DNA of 14,202 bases. Source: Candidatus Methanoplasma reticulitermitis. Its GTDB lineage: Archaea; Thermoplasmatota; Thermoplasmata; Methanomassiliicoccales; Methanomethylophilaceae. Position numbers and translations under genes: made by a program. Each line of letters begins with the position of its first letter. The first letter of the stretch is position 1. This document shows, piece after piece, positions 13,371 to 14,202 of this stretch. The notes below the pieces were generated by a model that worked only from the letters and a program-made list of their open reading frames with translations, searched no databases and was not told the DNA's origin. Location of the stretch: contig JAITTK010000062.1 in NCBI GenBank assembly GCA_031287135.1, positions 1 through 14,202 of the forward strand, in the 5' to 3' direction.

Positions 13371-14184
13371 GATGGATCTCGGACCTTTTCTGAATGAGGA
13401 TGTGGGATCAGGAGATATCACCACAGATGTGTTCGTCCCGGACATCGAAGGGAAGGGGCGCATAATCTGCGAGGAGGATTGTATCGTCGCGGGACTTGAG
13501 GAGGCCGCGGGGATATTCGGACTTCTCGGCGTAAGGTCCGAAACATCTATCGCGGATGGCGAGAGGGTCCTCGGGGATACGACGGTCATGACTGTCGAAG
13601 GCCCCATGAAGGGGATCCTGACGGGAGAGAGGGTCGCGCTCAATTTCGTGATGAGGATGAGCGGGATCGCCACCCTGACCGACTCCGTCGTTAGCCGGAT
13701 CAGACCGATCGATCCTGAACTGAGAATAGCCGGCACGCGGAAGACCACGCCCGGATTCAGATATTTTGAGAAAAAGGCCATAGCCCTCGGAGGCGGCTGG
13801 CCGCATCGCATGGGGCTTTACGACATGATCCTGGTCAAGGACAACCATATAGCGGCCTGCGGCGGTATAGGGAATGCACTGACACTCATCGAAAAATCAC
13901 CTGAAGGAATAAAAGTGGAGGTGGAAGTTACGAACATAGGGGACGGGGTGCTCGCCGCGGAGATGGGTGCGGACATCATATTGGCCGATCATATGTCTCC
14001 CGATGAGACAAGGACTCTGAGAGATATGGCGAGAGCCATCAGAAAAGATATTCTGATCGAAGCCTCCGGCAACATAACCGCAAACAACGTCATAGATTTC
14101 GCCGGCTGCGCGGACATTGTCTCCCTGGGTTCGCTGACGCATTCACCTAGGGCGGTGCATTTCTCTCTGGATTTGGAGAGATAA
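13363..14184 (+). CDS. nadC: Nicotinate-nucleotide pyrophosphorylase (quinolinate phosphoribosyltransferase)
   Basis: This 273-residue enzyme joins quinolinate to phosphoribosyl pyrophosphate and decarboxylates it to nicotinate mononucleotide in de novo NAD synthesis. Family motifs are in order: EDVGSGDITTD (12-22), GERVALNFVMRMSGIATLT (88-106), TRKTTPGFR (125-133), KKAIALGGGWPHRMGLYD (137-154), the catalytic-site segment ILVKDNHI (156-163), EVEVTN (186-191), EASGNI (233-238) and the C-terminal GSLTHSPRAVHFSLDL (256-271). The gene is complete. ATG at 13363 overlaps the RNase stop by eight bases, and a second ATG at 13372 lies just past that stop. Either could be used, as residues 1-3 carry no motif. 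Translational coupling with the RNase gene is likely. Only 18 bases follow the stop, so partners such as nadA or nadB cannot be seen. Confidence 0.95.
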   Translation: MYEMDLGPFLNEDVGSGDITTDVFVPDIEGKGRIICEEDCIVAGLEEAAGIFGLLGVRSETSIADGERVLGDTTVMTVEGPMKGILTGERVALNFVMRMSGIATLTDSVVSRIRPIDPELRIAGTRKTTPGFRYFEKKAIALGGGWPHRMGLYDMILVKDNHIAACGGIGNALTLIEKSPEGIKVEVEVTNIGDGVLAAEMGADIILADHMSPDETRTLRDMARAIRKDILIEASGNITANNVIDFAGCADIVSLGSLTHSPRAVHFSLDLER

Positions 14185-14202
14185 TAATTAATCCTGAAAG
14201 AC

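Overview
The window reads as archaeal chromosomal DNA. The core genes are a sliding clamp of the PCNA type, a TFIIS-like transcription factor S, a geranylgeranyl reductase for ether lipids, a wyosine-type tRNA methyltransferase homologue (Taw2) and a beta-CASP RNase of the archaeal CPSF family. Gene content, moderately high GC and short or leaderless transcripts fit a euryarchaeon of the Thermoplasmata side. A Methanomassiliicoccales-like methanogen is my best guess, but this is inference and no methanogenesis gene is present to prove it.

Layout. (1) Positions 1 to about 2270 form an AT-richer, loosely packed accessory region. It holds an intact SdpI/DUF1648-family membrane protein (65-739, minus), a 370-base gene-free stretch with a good imperfect hairpin, a second SdpI-family gene broken by a one-base frameshift in an A6 run (1114-1802, minus), and a frame-scrambled remnant that looks like the C-terminal half of an ABC transporter ATPase (1878-2266, plus). 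(2) 2275-3780 encodes a 501-residue protein of unknown function with two cysteine clusters. Its stop codon overlaps the stop codon of the convergent operon. (3) 3777-9458 (minus) is a tight seven-gene operon, in transcription order tfs, pcn, transketolase N subunit, transketolase C subunit, transaldolase, geranylgeranyl reductase, taw2. Three of its junctions are 4-base ATGA overlaps and a TATA-like promoter precedes tfs. (4) 9527-11900 (minus) holds two unrecognised membrane proteins. The larger one ends in a domain that resembles the DUF559/Vsr endonuclease fold with its acidic catalytic positions replaced. (5) 11976-14184 (plus) has a promoter, a long structured leader, a beta-CASP RNase and nadC, which overlap by 8 bases.

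The genes together. The operon couples RNA polymerase rescue and fidelity (TFS) and the replication clamp (PCNA) to the non-oxidative pentose phosphate reactions that supply ribose-5-phosphate and erythrose-4-phosphate (split transketolase and transaldolase). Saturation of archaeal lipids and tRNA(Phe) wyosine modification follow, so it looks like a growth-linked housekeeping transcription unit. RNA processing and NAD synthesis sit in the rightmost unit. The points most worth a second look are the membrane-tethered degenerate nuclease-like domain (10548-11900) and the decaying SdpI/ABC locus on the left. I found no CRISPR array, complete tRNA, rRNA or insertion sequence.
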